NCBI GenBank assembly: GCA_013365325.1
Contig: JABVXV010000015.1
Location: 472,455-536,454, forward strand
DNA length: 64,000 bases
Source of the DNA: Dipetalonema caudispina
Lineage: Eukaryota > Nematoda > Chromadorea > Rhabditida > Onchocercidae
Direction of reading: 5' to 3'
How positions within the stretch are numbered: position 1 is the stretch's first letter; every line of letters begins with the position of its first letter. The translations under genes and the position numbers were made by a program. The notes under the pieces are model-generated. The model made no database searches and was not told where the DNA came from. It saw nothing but the letters and a program-made list of their open reading frames with translations. Shown here piece by piece: positions 12,901 to 25,516 of the stretch.

Positions 12901-13961
12901 GGGTTAAGTCGGTTAATAATTATGAAAATTTTCACAAAGTGATTGGTAGGGAAATATAGCAATTTTGTTCATTCTAGTAATCGATGAAGGCGAGATACTA
13001 TATCGACATTATATCGATGTATCAGTTGCAGTCGCTACACCAAAAGGTCTGGTGGTGCCTGTATTGCGTAATGTCGAAACGATGGATTATGCAGCCATTG
13101 AGAAGACACTGAATGAATATGCAATTAAAGTACTTTCCTGTTTTTTATAGTCTTTTGGTGTTTTGAAAATCATGGCTAGAGGTTATTTCAACATAGAAGT
13201 TTATTTTTTCATTTTTCATATTATTTACAGGTACATAGCTTTTCTGTTTGACTTTATAGGAAATGGGAGGAGAAAAGATTTGTAAGATTCTATAATTTAC
13301 CTTACACTGATCAACTTTAGTCCTAACAAGTTGAGAGTGTCATACATTCTTCTTTCTGCTTCCAATAAAATCAAACTTTGAAGTGAAAAATGAAAAGATG
13401 CTCGAGGGATAATGGTAGGGAAAGGCTGAATATTGATCTCATAATAAACATTTTTAAAATTCGGTTTATAAGTAGTTTATCAAATTTAACGTTTGATTTT
13501 ATGCTCGAGATGGCAAACTTGCAATCGAAGATATGGAAGGTGGAACATTCACAATCAGTAATGGTGGTGTTTTTGGTTCAGTGTCTGGAACACCAATCAT
13601 CAATCCACCGCAGTCAGCAATTCTTGGGATGCATGGGATCTTTGACCGACCGGTAGCAATAGATGGAAAGGTTGAAATACGTCCGATGATGACTATAGCA
13701 TTGACATACGATCACAGGTAATGGTTCTCTCGTTTTCGAAGCAGTTACTTTTTTTTGTTCGAGATAATTTTTCATTTAATTTAGAGTGAGGTAAGAACAT
13801 AATTACCTTTTTGGTTCGATATAAGAGCATAATTACTTTTGTTAAGCATTTCATTTATGTTTTATTATTTCAGATTAATTGATGGTCGCGAAGCAGTTAC
13901 TTTTTTGCGAAGGATTAAGACTTCAGTTGAAGATCCACGAACCATCTTGCTAAATTTGTAA
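9915..13961 (+). CDS. dlst-1: Dihydrolipoamide succinyltransferase, E2 of 2-oxoglutarate dehydrogenase
   Basis: Exons: 9915-9962, a probable 7-base microexon 10741-10747, 11019-11093, 11267-11322, 11422-11533, 11793-11909, 12047-12290, 12565-12695, 12978-13129, about 13503-13717, and 13874-13961. Read this way the protein is about 414 residues. It transfers succinyl groups to CoA in the mitochondrial TCA cycle. Seen: a basic N-terminal presequence ([11 protein letters not shown]), one lipoyl domain with the lipoylation lysine in EIETDKTTV, a Ser/Pro/Glu linker without a peripheral-binding domain (as in animal DLST), then the catalytic core with [32 protein letters not shown] and the active-site HxxxDG as HRLIDG. 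Two soft points remain. The microexon is inferred only because it restores frame between exons 1 and 3. The penultimate exon has no AG before its conserved first codons (see findings). The start follows an acceptor at 9903. Confidence 0.93.
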
Positions 13962-15240
13962 AAACTTATTAGGCTAAATTTTAATTGTTGAAGTCAGGGT
14001 TTCTTTTTCACATATAATACAACAATCTTAGGTTTGATTAAGCTTTATTGTACAACTAATATCGTATTATACTTTCTTCTCTCGTTGCATTAATTATAAA
14101 ATTCAGAATTATTTTTTGAACTGAATGCCTTGTAAACTTTAACCATCGAGAGAATTTCTATTATCTTCTGTTTTAGACTTCTCTAAGGTACAAAGAATTT
14201 GACATGTTAAAATTTCTAGTGAAATTAGAAAATTTGCACTTAATGTACTTAAATTTCGGTAATATTAAGTCATCAACAGATTTATTCATATGTTTAATCA
14301 AATAAGTTTCGCCGCGTACTGTCATTAACTGATTTCTCTGAACTTCTTTCTATTTAAAGTGATATTCAACCGCTGCTAACGATTTATTATCTCAGTTTCA
14401 TATTGATTAGAACTAGCCTTCTAACAATAACTACTTTGTAAAATACTGTGCAGAATTTCCTTGTTATATTTAAGGAATTTTTAATTGCAAAACTTCGATA
14501 ATATGAAGCTGTAGCAATGAGCCGTTAGCATTAGTGAAGTATTACCTCCATGGTTATTTCGTTCTCATTTGTTGATTAATTACGTTGCTTCGTGACCATA
14601 ATTACTATTTATACGGAAGTTCTATGTTTTACCAAATAAGTTAATACTGGTCCGAAAAATTCTATTGAAGGAATTGTAAAGCATTCAGTTGACGTTCATT
14701 CTTCAGATAATTTAAATTGCTTCTTTTCTAAAAATTTTTCGAAAGCCGTAAAGTTTTTGCGACAATGATATACGATCAGTTATCATAATTGAAATAAGCA
14801 GAATAAAATTAATTGTAAAACATGCCCAAAATAAACTGTAATTTTGAATATGTTCTCTTGCTTATCTTTTTATTTACCATAATTGCGATGAAATGGACTT
14901 CATACTGAGAGTATTTGTTACATGAAAAGAAATCATTTAATGTTGCTAGGCTTAGCTGTAGTATATGATGAAATTTTAAGTCATCGAAATTTCGGTTTTG
15001 AAGCTGTGGCAAGAAACTTGAAATCTGATATATGGATGAAGCAATGTGCACATAGCGCTGGTATCAGAATAATTCTCTCACTTCTGAGTTTCGCTCATTT
15101 CAGTATCAAGAAGCAGCTACAAGCTGGTATAGCTGGTAAATATGCTGATGGATTTTGGATCAATTACAAGAAATCCTCTTTGCTCTTCCGGCAAATTACC
15201 AGAGATTATTTCTTCTGGTATTTTCAACTTGTCGCACTAA
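13962..15240. other. Intergenic stretch between DLST and the exonuclease
   Basis: DLST 3' UTR and upstream sequence of the next gene. Open frames at 14809-15051 (minus) and 14922-15251 (plus) overlap each other and show no family resemblance or splice logic, so I do not call them. An AATAAA at 14802 lies far from the DLST stop and is of uncertain use. Confidence 0.4.
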
Positions 15241-18200
15241 ATGGCTGCTAGTGTGGGTTATAGGTCCGGTCCTATACAGTCATTCGTGTTTCTGGATATA
15301 GAGGCCAGTGGGCTCTTCCCAATTGATGCAATGAATCCGTTGGATGATCCACCGATTCCAGGCAATCAGAGGGATTTGTCTCAAATATTACGCAACCACA
15401 TCAGGCTTAGTAAATTTTTACTTTATTTGTGCTGCTTTCTAGAGTATTTAAACTTCTAGAGCTAGTTGGATTAAAACTAATCTAGTTTGAGTCAAATCTT
15501 AATAATCCTGAGCAGGATAGAAATGTTTTTTATTTTTTCTTTATGTGATTAGCATTTTCTATCAGTTTTATGGTTTCAGCTAGTTCCAGTCAAGCTCCTC
15601 ATGTTATGGAAATCAGCCTCATTTCGGCAACCAGAAAAGCAGTTTTATCCGGGATTCGAAAGATGGATGTATTGATGAATAGTGATGAAGCGGATGATCA
15701 GGTACCACGTCGTTCCAGGTCCAGCAATTTTCGAATTCCATGCAACAGCTACTCCGCGCAGGTTTGTTCTCGACGTATATTTGTATATTCAGTTTAGCTT
15801 AAAATCATTAGCTTGTGAGTTATGCATACTTTGCTATTTCTAACTGATGTTGAGTAAAAGTGGATCGTGGGGATTGTAACTGCTCGAATTGTTGAATATT
15901 GTATGACAGTACAGAGTTGGTTTGGTTTTTAATAAATGGAAGCTAAAAATTGTATTTAAGTTATGTTTTGCAGGTAAAACCTAAAATGAGCCCGAGAGAG
16001 TGGGAAAAGTATGAAAAAGGACGGCTCCGGTGCAACGGTAATTTACATACATTTCGTTATCTCTTTCACTTAGGACATTGCTTTACACAGATTGGTTTGA
16101 TCACCTGTAATAAAACTGATGATACCACGTAGTCTTTCTTATTCTTAGTTTTTTCTCTTTTTTTTTTGGAAAAAATATTTTTAGTTTTCGTTTATTCTCG
16201 AGAAGACTTGGAAGATAAGAACGATTTTGCTGTGGAATGGAAAGGAGTGAAACTTTTTTTGGAACAGACACGAAAGCCAGTTTGCATAATTGCTCATAAT
16301 GGATTAAGGTTTCATCTCTTATCCATCCTTTTACTAACATTTCTGTAATATATTAACATTTGTTTACTATTTGAACCAAACAAAGCAGTTTTTGCCACGT
16401 TTTAAGGTTTGATTTTCGTGTACTATATGCAGAATTTGAACGAAACGGTCTTCTGAGTGTCAGTCCTATCCCTGACCAGGTGTCATTTTTTCTTTTTTAA
16501 TACAAATCTTTAGTGCTAATTATTCACCAAAATATCAGTTTTTTTAAGCCTTACATGACTTAAAATATTAAATTTAAATATTTATTTCCACTTCACTTGA
16601 CTTCAAATTTGTTTCGAATCAAAAAAATTTGATTTCACTTCATTAAGCGAGTATTTTGTTTTAGGTTTATTTTGTAGATTCCTATCTCATGTTTCTGGAT
16701 CTAGAAAAAAAGTTACATGATGAATTACGGACTGCCGTGCAGCTGTTAGATTGGAGCCGCCGTAAGTTATCTAATATTTATTTATTTTAACGAATTTTTT
16801 GCAACGTGACACTAGTTATATTGGCAAACAAGTTAGTATAAAAAAAGAATTTATTTCTTAAAATGCTCTGCTTCTGCTTATACGAAGATTTGAATATGTG
16901 GAACAATTCTATATTACAGTATCGACACAAATGAAAAGTGAAAGTCTGCCATCGTCACCACAGAAAATGTCGTATTTAGTAAGTTCACAAACTCAGACAG
17001 ACTTTATTTCCGAACCATTAAGCACATCCGATGTATGGGACATCTCTACATCTAAGAGTAATATCGGGACTGTTAGTAAGGAATCACACGACACCACGTT
17101 TGTTGTTCCAGTTGAATGTTCAACTGAAAGCGAACCAAAAAGGTTTGTTGAATTAATCTCAGTTGTCAAAAATCCACGAATTAATTGTACTTGATGTCAA
17201 TTTCATTTTTCTAATTTCTCTTCATATATCAAATCTTTAGATAGTCCATTTGCAATATGACATATTTTAAATAAAAGTAAAACTGATAATTTTCATCAAG
17301 ATGAAACCAGTTGTGATACGGTGGGAATTAGTAATTTATAATATGATTACTACTCCTATTAGTGTGATTACATGCAGACCTGCTAGAAGACAGCTTTTTA
17401 CCCAAACAACAGATGATCACCCATTGAACTTCATCCGTACGATGAAATGGTCACCAGCTAAGAGAAAACGTGTTCTACCGAATCTTTTCAAGTAAGTTAT
17501 CTCTGTCATTCAAGATCTTGCCGAAAATCTCGATCATGATATATATGTTCTGTATACTTTTAGTTGCTAACAGACAATGCTGAAAATTGAGGATCTTGGT
17601 CAGATTAAATATTTTTTTTAGCACATATCTTTCGGGTTTACGAAGATTTCTCAGGTTAAGATCCTTGCTGTCCTCATATAGTAATTACAGTTTCCGTATA
17701 TTATATTAGACTTGTTTTTAGACGTTCCAATGAAGGTGACTGGCTCTTCAATAATCATTTTTCGATTGCATACTTCCGTGAAAAAGGTGTCTTCAAATTG
17801 GAATCCATGTACAAACAGGTTATTCTAGTACTAAAATCTTTTGCCTATAATTCTTTAAAATATAATGACTTTCAGTGCGATGTTTTGATATGTGGTAGAA
17901 TTTATACATCAGATACTATTCTGTATTATCATTACGGACAATAATATGGATCGAATCCTTTCATTCATTTGCCAAATAACTGATTTATTGGTAGGTCCAA
18001 CTGCCTGGTCCTAACCTTATATATAACGGACAATATTATCTATGCTTGCTTTAAGCTTCCGAGAATGCTTCTATTCAGCTGCTGTCACTCAGGACGGTGA
18101 AATGGATCCGGAATGAGATGAAAGATGATTTTTCATGAAAAAATACTGTTGCAATGATATTACTTTGAATTTAATTAAGAATCTGACTTTCATATTCTTT

Positions 18201-18333
18201 TCAGTTATTAAGTGGCGATTATGATGCTCATTATGCTAAAGATGATTGTGAAGCTTTGTTGAAAATTTGCATAGCATATGGCGAAGAATTTGTGGAATAT
18301 GTGGACACGCATGCCGTTAAATTTCCATTTTAG
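15241..18333 (+). CDS. TREX-like DEDDh 3'-5' exonuclease with insertions
   Basis: Ten exons: 15241-15409, 15580-15761, 15974-16037, 16185-16308, 16407-16479, 16665-16761, 16920-17142, 17378-17491, 17722-17818, 18205-18333. They encode 423 residues in frame. Exo I is FVFLDIEASGL with D19 and E21. Exo II is IAHNGLRFDF with D182. Exo III is DAHYAKDDCEALL with H390 and D395. The complete DEDDh set and the HNG motif place it with TREX1/TREX2, which degrade DNA from 3' ends. Vertebrate TREX enzymes are 236-314 residues, so this protein carries about 50 extra residues before Exo II and about 140 between Exo II and Exo III. The latter are Ser/Thr-rich with a basic KRKR stretch, encoded mainly by 16920-17491. 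The TREX1-type C-terminal membrane tail is absent. The start is the first ATG in frame, without an acceptor close by, so a 5' exon may be missing. DNA versus RNA preference is not known. Confidence 0.88.
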
Positions 18334-19723
18334 GAAGAAGCAGAAAAAGTATATTAAAAACTCTCAATATCTTGCTCCGAATTTTTTTTAAACGCTGACA
18401 CAATACATAGCTTTTGAAAAAGTGTTGATGATTTTCCTTCTTGTTTGATCCAAAAACACGTTACAATTGAAGAAATTGAGAATACAATGATGATTTTTCT
18501 ACCACTCTTATTTTACTTATCTGTCGTTTCACTTTATTATATCTTTATTTGCCTGTGTACTTTAAATATCTGACATACATCACTAACTAGCTTACTTCAT
18601 GCTTTTTAATTCATCTCAAAGAACAGAAGAATCAATTTTGAGGACTGCTAGTACATATACTTTAGCATTTGGTGCAGTTAATCTACGATTTACTTAAATC
18701 CGGTATCTATTTTGATGTACGAATAACCAATTCAATTTCTCTTTAGCTCTGCATTTCTTGGAAAAAGTTTAATTTTTCATAAGAATTCCACTACCTACTT
18801 CTTGGAAGAGTCCTTTTGTTTACTAACATATGATTTTACAAGTGATATAAAAAAAATTGTATTTATTTATATTATTATTTTTTTCACAGATCATCCCTGT
18901 AAACTTCTTTTTCTTTTTCACTCCTTGTTTTGATGATTTTTTTTTTTTTTTTTGTGACATAATTGCGCTTCTTCAAAACCGTTCATCGTTTCAGTGTGGA
19001 AATAAATTTTCCTTTTCGTTTTATATTTATGTTTAATTATCTACGTTGTGATCAAATCTAAACAAAACATTTTTTTTTTTTTTTTGTTTTCAAGATTGAT
19101 GTTGTAAAACAACTATTGTGTAATAAATCGGAAGAAATATGTCAACCTATGTAACATTACGCTGCTATCGAATGTGATACGTGATTGTTGAAGTAAGCGG
19201 AAAAGAGGATGAATTGATGTAATGTAAGATAATTTGTTTCTGTACAAAATTGATGTCGTATGATGGAAATCTGTGATGTTAAGGGTTATCATAACAGTAA
19301 CAGTTATTTGACACTACACGTCTTTTGAAAATATCACAATCAAAGTAATATAGTGGGAAGGTCAAAAGATATCAAATGAGGATGATTATCAGTGCTTTGC
19401 TATGGATTGAAAAGTCTTATCTGTAAGCAAGCAAGCTTTTTTTTTATTTTGTTCGATAGGATGAAAGTTTTCCACTGTTAGTAAATCATGTCATTATTGT
19501 TAAGACTTATTAATCGAAAGAGGAAGAGAAAGGATGTTATCATTATCATTCATTATTGCTACAACTAGAATTTGTCAATAAAAATTTTAAATTTTTCTGT
19601 TAATTTTTGAATTATTCTATTGTTTTCCCTACACCAAATACATATACTAATTTTTAATTAGTGAAATATAAATGAGCAGAGTTGGTTGAAGGAGGGGAAG
19701 AAAGTTCAATATATGTTTGAAGT

Positions 19724-19745
19724 AAAAAAAAAAAAAAAAAAAAAA
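19724..19745. repeat. A22 homopolymer
   Basis: An uninterrupted run of 22 A in the gap between the exonuclease and the Sds3-like gene. No poly(A) signal or retroposed gene body is evident next to it. Confidence 0.9.
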
Positions 19746-20611
19746 TTAGATATATGAAAGATAACTTGACAGCATTCATTTCCTATAACTCTCTAACTTA
19801 TTGAAGTTTCATCCTACACTAAAACTTCCCATAATTATCTTCATCAATATATCATTATTTGATTTCATCAATTTTCATCATTCATCTTAGTCATCTATCA
19901 GTTAGTAATTAATCATAGTGCAATCATAATGAATGATAGCTGAAGAGATATTTCCGGTTTTTATATCATACTTCAGCTATAATATGTATTCTTTACGCTT
20001 CTCAAGCATCATTGTTCATAGACTTTTATTTATTCCATCATTTTCTCTTCTTCATCTCTTTTCATTTTACTGGTCGGTTTAGTTTTCTATTGCTATCCAT
20101 CTATCTATCCATCATTATCGTTTCAGATGGCATGGATTGATATGGTGTGAACTTGTCAATACGAAACGATACATATCTTTTATCGGTTGATTGGTCACTC
20201 AAGGCCAAGAAATGACATTTCCAAAGTATATTTCATCATTCATTACATATTATATGTTTCATATGAATGCATTAATAATGAAAATTTATTCAAATGAATG
20301 CATTTATTTTAGTTGAATTTAATTTCAAATGTTAACTTATTAATGTATTTGGATGTTTCTTCTTTTTTTTTTTTTCTTTTTCAATTCTTTTGAATGGCTT
20401 AAAGAAATTTTATTAATAGACACTGTGGATAAATGACAATGTAGCTAAAGAAAAATAATGATAGTGTAGGGGGGGAAAAAAAAATAAAATAAATTAAAGA
20501 GCGAAAGAATAGATATTTTCAGAGATACTTGAAGAGAATAGAAATATGAATGAAGTAAATGTTAAGATAGAGAATGAATCTTCCTCTTTTCGATTTTACA
20601 TTTTTCTTCAA

Positions 20612-20769
20612 TTTTTTTTTTTTTTTTAACTTTTTTAAAATTATCCTAAATGCATGTCTATCACTGTATTTTTGTTATCGAATCATTTACGCTAAATTAA
20701 TATTGATAAGAGTATTTTTATGTATGCATGAAGTTAATATCAAACGCTTCAAAAAAAAAAAAAAAAAAA
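20612..20769. repeat. T16 and A19 tracts facing each other
   Basis: T16 at 20612-20627 and A19 at 20751-20769 are separated by 123 bases. They could pair as a long hairpin in single strand, or be unrelated homopolymers. The intervening sequence shows no coding potential that I can support. Confidence 0.7.
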
Positions 20770-21260
20770 GTATATCATACTTATGAAACGTCAACTTTTT
20801 CAATGAAGAATTTAATATTGAAATTAATATTTTTCTTTTCTTTTGTAGTTATATCTAATTTTGAAAGGATATAATTTTTGTAAGGAGGAATTTTAAAAAG
20901 ATTTAAAATTTAAAATTATAAACTGATAGGAAGCGATTTTGTTGGTGAAGTGCGATAATCTATTTTAATTGGTTTTGATGCTATGTTGCTATATATTGTT
21001 CGTCAATTGTTCTTCATTTCACTTCAACGTTTTTTAATCTATCGTAGCAACAGCTCGAGAATCAATCGTTTTTATCATCTACTCATCCTCTAGACTCTTT
21101 TTCCCTCTCAATAATAATCACTAGTCACTTGTAATTTATTTTATTCTATCTTTTAAACAATCAATGCTATACCAATTTTTTAGCGCTTCCTTTTCCTAAC
21201 AAATTCTATCTCTCGAGAAAGAATATGCAAATATTTTATATTCAATTATCTAAATTTTAG

Positions 21261-23443
21261 ATGGCATATCACAACGAAAATGTACAACCGGAATTATATG
21301 AATCCGTAAAGGTATGTATATAAAATGTTATAAAGTAATATATTTGCTTATTTTCCAGCCTAGGCCTAACTTATCCTTTATTCAATATCATATCATTTTA
21401 CGCGATACGTTCTGTTGCATATAAGTTGCACACTAATGCGAAACTGTAACAATGGGCCATATAATGACAGGATTTTGTGGCGGGATAAAGTAAACGATGA
21501 TTGATCGGTAATTGGTTATTGGAATGTTTGGGATATAGGAGTCTTGAGTGGTTACTACGAGATTTCAGTGTCTTCATCGAGAAGTAGTTTTTCTAGAATT
21601 AAGAGAGTTTGGAAACATCGTGTCAAAATTTGATACTAAATAAATTCACTTTCAAATATGACATTTCTCCATATGCTTCATCATACTTATTGTGTGGTAT
21701 TTGTAGGACAATATTAGATCGTATTGAGTGGTATTAAGTAGATTTTAAGAAGTATAAAGTTAAGTTTGCGGTTAAACCTGGCAAAATGCTTAAACAAAGA
21801 AAAGTCCCTTTTGCATTTTTTTTTAAGCCTTGTTATTGTTTTATTTTGAAAATTACTTTCATTATACTAACCAAATAAAATATTCTTATTTCTTTCCAGG
21901 CAACAATTGTTGTGCAAAAGTTTGAAGATGATGAATTAACAGAGGAGATGCAAGAATCTTCCGATAGTGAAAGTGAAATTGAGCCATCCGTATACGAAAG
22001 ACGAAGGGAATTGAATGCTTGGCGAACTGTGTTAGCTGAAAAGCTTTTCACCGAGGCCAAAAAAAAGCTTTATGCTGAGAAACTAAAGCAGGTAATTTTT
22101 TTTCAACGCTTCCTGCTAAAATGAAGCTTATAAACCATAACTATAGGTCTCATGCATAAGTAATGGATATAGGCTTTAGGATGGATTTTGTAGACATAAT
22201 TTATGACTTGAGAAAAGTGATGTTTTTGCATGTAGATTTGGTAATGTAGAAATTGTTAAGTTTAGCAAAATTACATTTTACACGGTGCTTTCCAAGATTT
22301 TTTTAAAATATAAAGTAGTTCACCGCTTTCATGTATTTGTTGTAGCTGGAAAAGAGACAAGCTGAAGTTTTGAGTCAGGAGGCGGCCGATTTTATCAAAA
22401 AAAAGGAGGAGATTCTTAAGGAATATCATGATAGGCTGCAGGTAAAACGTTTCTTAGTTTTGCGGGTTTTGTATAAAATCTTATATTGCTAGATGATGGA
22501 TGGATTTCGTAGGTACTTATCTTCCTTTGATTTTCTTCTACAGTAACAGTGCAGTGAAGTTTTCTCGTAATCTTATTGAGAAATATAATTCACTAAAGTC
22601 GTAGAACAGATAAGAAGGTAATAAGAATGATGGACGAGAAGCTGATAATTTTCCAGATTCCTTTTTTGGTTAAATAAAATTATTCATGCAATTCCACATC
22701 TCTACTTTATCCCAAGCATAGTACTTGTTCTGATTTGAATACCAACACATTTCAGTACATTGAAGTTATTCGGGCACTACGGACCGAATCGTTGAAGAGG
22801 CGCACCATCGGTCAGTTGGAGTGTGCTCAGCAGAATTTGAATAATAATAAACGGATGGCTTACGAAAAGATCGAAGCAGATATTTGGACAAGGATGCAGA
22901 AGCTAGATGATGACATGAAAAGATGCACAAGGGAATATGTAAATTTTTGTCGAGGTATTGTTTTTTTTTTTCCATTTTTCTGTTTTTATAGTAATGTGCC
23001 CATGGTGCTGCATTTTTTGTTCCGGAAGCATATACATACAATCCTGAAAGCTTAAATTGATAAGAGCTCTATTTGCAATCCTTCCGCAGAACTAAAGCAT
23101 TATATCTTTGCATTCTCTGAATGATAACGGTTGAAGAGTGTATCAGTGGGGGGGCAGGAGGAAAGAGCCATATATCTGTAACCAAACATCATGTCACAGA
23201 GGAAAGCAGTTGATGTTGTAATATTTTCTGTGCACCATTACAGATATTTCAATCGTTTCAGAATTTGAGCGAAGTAAAGAACGAGAACGGAGGAAACGAA
23301 AGCGTTATCCAGTGGCCAGTGTAATTGAGCGGTTGTTGGGTGATGCGGTGTCGTCGCTGATGGATCCATATAATGAAAATGTTGACGAGGATCTCTACGT
23401 TTGCGAACAAGCTTTAAGAGCTGTAAATGGACGAGAAAACTAG
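21261..23443 (+). CDS. Sds3/BRMS1-family SIN3-HDAC subunit
   Basis: Five exons: 21261-21311, 21900-22091, 22346-22441, 22756-22954, 23262-23443. They give 239 residues in frame. After an acidic N-terminus (ESSDSESEIE) comes the family phrase YERRRELNAWRTVLAEKLF, then a long charged coiled coil (AEKLKQLEKRQAEVLSQEA, YEKIEADIWTRMQKLDDDM), a basic cluster ERERRKRKRYP resembling a nuclear localisation signal, and a conserved-looking end (PVASVIERLLGDA). Family knowledge: Sds3, BRMS1 and BRMS1L are core subunits of the SIN3 histone deacetylase complex and dimerise through this coiled coil. The length matches BRMS1 (about 246). BRMS1 versus SUDS3 cannot be separated by eye. The ATG immediately follows the acceptor aattttag, so a trans-spliced mRNA would have almost no 5' UTR beyond the leader. 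Confidence 0.83.
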
Positions 23444-25516
23444 TAATAGTTTCATCTACATTTTCTGTGCCGTAAAATTCGTGTTTCTCATTAACTTTTC
23501 TGTACTTTGAAGCATTCTGAGATTTCTCTTATTTCATGAGCAAGTTCCAGTTTTTTCCAGCTTGCAAAATTTATAAATACGACGGAATTGGCTGACAAGC
23601 AAGGTAGAAAATAATATGCTGTCATTCCTTACTTGATAAGCAATGTGAGATTCGAAGTATTCAAGAACAGTCGATTTTTACTGTACGGTATTTTTTTAAT
23701 CCTTATCCGGTGTTGTTGTCAAGTGAATAAGTACTTTGCACATATATTAATGTTCGTATCTTATTTAACTGAAAGGAAGAAGTTTTGGACATATGCTTAA
23801 AATTAACCAATTAAGAGTGTGTGTTCAGTTAAGAGGATGAAATGAATTTTAATGAGGAAGAGGCTATTTCGCTTCATCGCATTGATACTTTTTCGACATT
23901 TTGTAACATATGGGAACTGCTTAGCTACTGAATGCCTACTCAAGTTAACAAAATTATGAGTTAATTATTCATACTTATGAAAAGTTAACTTGTTTTTGTT
24001 GTTTTCTTTAATATTCATCAATATAGCAGGCCATGTTGCAAGTCTATGGATTAGAAGAACCTACACTTTTTTAATAGATAGGGTGTAGTGGAACAGTAAG
24101 CTTAGCTCTGAATTTGGGTTAGGACCCTATTTCCAAAGCCTGTACATATTACTTATTCTTCAGATAATGTCAGTTATTGAAAGCTTATATACTATACTAA
24201 TTAGTATTTGTTCAGGGGCATGATAATTACTGGAATTATCAGTATTGGCACATTATTTCTTTTCTTGTTAAAAGGGTTAAACCCATACTATTGAATCATT
24301 TCTATTTATTTGATTTGTCCGATGTATGTTAATTATTTTCACTCTTATCTACATGTTTTTGTTACGCCAAGCGGAAGATTATTTGGTATTATGACAATAA
24401 TCGTTCAACGATCGAAGAATATGTTTTAGTATCAGTTGAAGGTACAACTAGTATGAAAGATGTGTGATTTGATTTCATTGGCTATTATTAAAAAATTATA
24501 AAAAGATAGAATAGTTGTACTCTTTCGACAAGCAGCAAACGGTATTGGAAGTTTGATCTGTGGGACATTTTCATGTTTTCCTATGTTTTACCGGCTTTCA
24601 TTTTGACCAGTGTTGTTGATCTGGTTGCCATAACGAAAAGAGTTTCATTTACTAAGCAGCTCTCACATGAATTGCCTTGCTTGTGAATATATTAAATGGT
24701 TGTTGTTTAGCAGAAGCTGGAAGTAGCTATCTTTAATTCTTACTGTGTTTGTACAGTTTTTCATGTTCATTATTTATAAGACTAGAAGAAGGTGAACTCG
24801 ACGCAAACATCTGTCTCTGAAATTGTTGCATTATCAGTTTCTTAGATATTAAAAAATGCAGTGATTGATTGTGTCTAACAGTGTTTGTACATCCGTTGGG
24901 AATGTTTGCTTGAAGCCAACATTGTTGTTTAACTGGACTGATTCCAGAAGTGTTCGGTTATTTAACCCATAACATCTTATTTTGACAATACTATATTATT
25001 GGAGACTTGCTTAGACACCGGTAGAGAGACTTCTTTTCTCATTTTTATTATTTGATATGTTATTGTATATGGTGTGCATCACGAAAAAGTATTGGATTTT
25101 TTTCGTCGTATAAATGAAAGTAAAAATATTTCGTGGATCGATGATGTCCATTTTCCTATTCATCTCGTACCAGTATTTGTCAGAAGCAAAATGTGGAAGA
25201 AACATATCTCCTTTTTTTCTTTTAATGACAACGAAAATTTATTACTTGGATGAGGAAAGCAATTTTTCTCATTAATTTTGATCCTTATTCTCCTTAAGTG
25301 GCTATTATTGGTTTGATTGGGTGTGGTAAGTGAAACAATATGATTTGTATAAAATTGTGCTTTCTAGAGCAGTGGTATTAACACTTCGTGGAATGGTGTT
25401 GTACTGGAGTATTAGTTTAATCACGTATTTAATATTAGGTGCATAATAGATTGAAAGCATTTCCACTTTGAAATAGTCATACTGCTGCATACACTTATGG
25501 AATTAAGATTTTCAGA
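23444..25516. other. Intergenic stretch before NAA35
   Basis: No gene recognised in 2.1 kb. The minus-strand open frames at 25011-25205 and 25305-25490 are AT-rich and without homology. The sequence just before 25517 ends in a clean acceptor (gattttcag, then A and ATG). Confidence 0.45.

Larger units (their letters stand above)
18334..21260. other. Gene-poor AT-rich stretch with A and T tracts
   Basis: 2.9 kb without a recognisable gene. Several AATAAA-like sites occur after the exonuclease stop. It holds an A22 run at 19724-19745, T16 at 20612-20627 and A19 at 20751-20769, and many smaller T tracts. An imperfect repeat around atgaatgcatt appears near 20263 and 20294. I see no tRNA box pair or RNA gene. 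Confidence 0.5.
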
